This document shows positions 63,260-64,000 of a stretch of DNA of 64,000 nucleotides, piece by piece; the first letter of the stretch is position 1, and each line of letters begins with the position of its first letter. The notes beneath the pieces are model-generated. The model saw only the letters and a list, made by a program, of their open reading frames with translations. It ran no database searches and had not been told where the DNA came from. The translations under genes were made by a program, and so were the position numbers. Origin of the DNA: Rhizobium sp. Root1203 (lineage in GTDB: Bacteria; Pseudomonadota; Alphaproteobacteria; Rhizobiales; Rhizobiaceae); NCBI RefSeq assembly GCF_001424945.1, contig NZ_LMCW01000012.1, positions 2,642-66,641 on the forward strand, read 5' to 3'.

Positions 63260-64000
63260 ATGATCGATGCTGCGTTTTCACATCTTCCGGCTCTGGAACC
63301 CGGTAGCGTCTGGCTTGTGGGCGCAGGCCCGGGCGAGCCCGGCTTGCTGACGCTGCTTGCCGTCAGGGGGTTGATGGACGCCGACGTCGTCATTCACGAC
63401 GCGCTGGTGGATGCAGACTGCCTCAAACTGGCGCGGCCCGATGCGCTGCTGGAATATGCGGGCAAGCGCGGCGGCAAGCCTTCGGCCAGGCAGCGCGACA
63501 TTTCGCTTCGCCTCGTCGAACTGGCGCAGGCCGGCAAGCGGGTGCTGCGGCTCAAGGGGGGCGATCCGTTCGTTTTCGGGCGCGGCGGCGAGGAAGCGCT
63601 GACACTGGTCGAATACAATATTCCGTTTCGCATCGTACCGGGTATCAGTGCCGGGATCGGCGGGCTCGCCTATGCCGGCATTCCGGTTACCCATCGCGAT
63701 ATCAATCACGCGGTGACGTTTCTGACCGGCCATAACTCTTCCGGTCTCGTGCCGGATGCCATAAACTGGGACGCGATCGGTAAGGGTTCGCCTGTCATCG
63801 TCATGTACATGGCGATGAAACATATCGCCGAGATCAGCGCGAACCTGATTGCGGCGGGGCGGTCCCGTTCGGAACCTGTGGCATTCGTCTGCAACGCCAC
63901 GACCAGCGGTCAGCGGGTTTTGGAAACGACGCTCGGCGAGGCACCGGCCGCCGTTCTTTCATCCGGCCTCGAGCCGCCCGCCATCGTGGTGGTGGGTGAA
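63260..64000 (+). CDS. cobA: Uroporphyrinogen-III C-methyltransferase (partial, continues beyond window)
   Basis: The first 247 codons are present with no stop by base 64,000. The SUMT motifs are visible: WLVGAGPGEPGLLTL, GRGGEEALTLVEY after GGDPFVFG, PGISAGIGGLAYAGIPVTHR and later VMYMAMKH. It methylates uroporphyrinogen III at C2 and C7 with SAM to give precorrin-2, the entry step to corrins. A usual length is about 260-280 residues, so only the end is missing. Confidence 0.94.
   Translation, partial: MIDAAFSHLPALEPGSVWLVGAGPGEPGLLTLLAVRGLMDADVVIHDALVDADCLKLARPDALLEYAGKRGGKPSARQRDISLRLVELAQAGKRVLRLKGGDPFVFGRGGEEALTLVEYNIPFRIVPGISAGIGGLAYAGIPVTHRDINHAVTFLTGHNSSGLVPDAINWDAIGKGSPVIVMYMAMKHIAEISANLIAAGRSRSEPVAFVCNATTSGQRVLETTLGEAPAAVLSSGLEPPAIVVVGE

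Overview
The window looks like part of the chromosome of a Rhizobiaceae-type alphaproteobacterium (Rhizobium, Ensifer or a relative). The evidence is high-GC coding sequence, the rhizobial glpD-glpSTPQUV-glpK glycerol locus, the aerobic cobalamin genes cobQ, cobP-W-N-O, cobE and cobA, promoters matching the alphaproteobacterial general-stress (EcfG/RpoE2) consensus, and an alphaproteobacterial LexA box (GTTC-N7-GTTC).

Layout. 1-10.9 kb is an accessory, patchy region. It has an IS21-like terminus, an SOS-type operon read leftward with an SRAP/YedK-family protein, a sulfatase with a small membrane protein, relics of an ATP-dependent DNA ligase and of a tyrosine recombinase, a methyltransferase, and a run of very small genes (lipoproteins, one-helix membrane peptides, charged proteins). 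Three of these small genes sit behind EcfG-type promoters. 11-14 kb holds an SDR oxidoreductase and a fosmidomycin-resistance-like MFS pump divergent from an AraC regulator. 14.1-23.4 kb is the glycerol locus: glpD, two ABC ATPases, two permeases, GlpU, the binding protein GlpV, then glpK. Its promoter carries three 11-bp-phased direct repeats. 23.5-26.8 kb has a cupin, an M20 amidohydrolase and an MFS exporter. 27-32.1 kb has a large MscS channel and two related tandem-receiver response regulators, one with a GGDEF domain. 32.1-39.7 kb is regulators and single enzymes (GlxA, AraC, LtrA, histidine phosphatase, LysR with aldehyde dehydrogenase). 39.9-44.6 kb is an Mre11/Rad50-like pair (YhaO-YhaN type).

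45.3-46.8 kb holds a class I DAHP synthase read leftward. Its leader encodes a short peptide containing Phe-Tyr-Tyr-Phe and Trp, followed by mutually exclusive hairpins and an intrinsic terminator. This is a convincing aromatic amino-acid attenuator and the best-supported regulatory find here. 47-49.6 kb has a LysR regulator, an entericidin-like lipoprotein and a glycine-betaine-type binding protein.

50.1 kb to the right edge is cobalamin biosynthesis: cobQ, a ClC channel on the other strand, a long cobalamin riboswitch, a 30-codon ORF that overlaps cobP, then cobP-cobW-cobN-cobO-EamA as a tightly packed unit, a TSUP permease, cobE, a nucleoside hydrolase, and cobA cut by the window end.

Functional assignments come from motifs and remembered family features; no database search was run. 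Start codons were chosen from ribosome-binding sites where these were visible.
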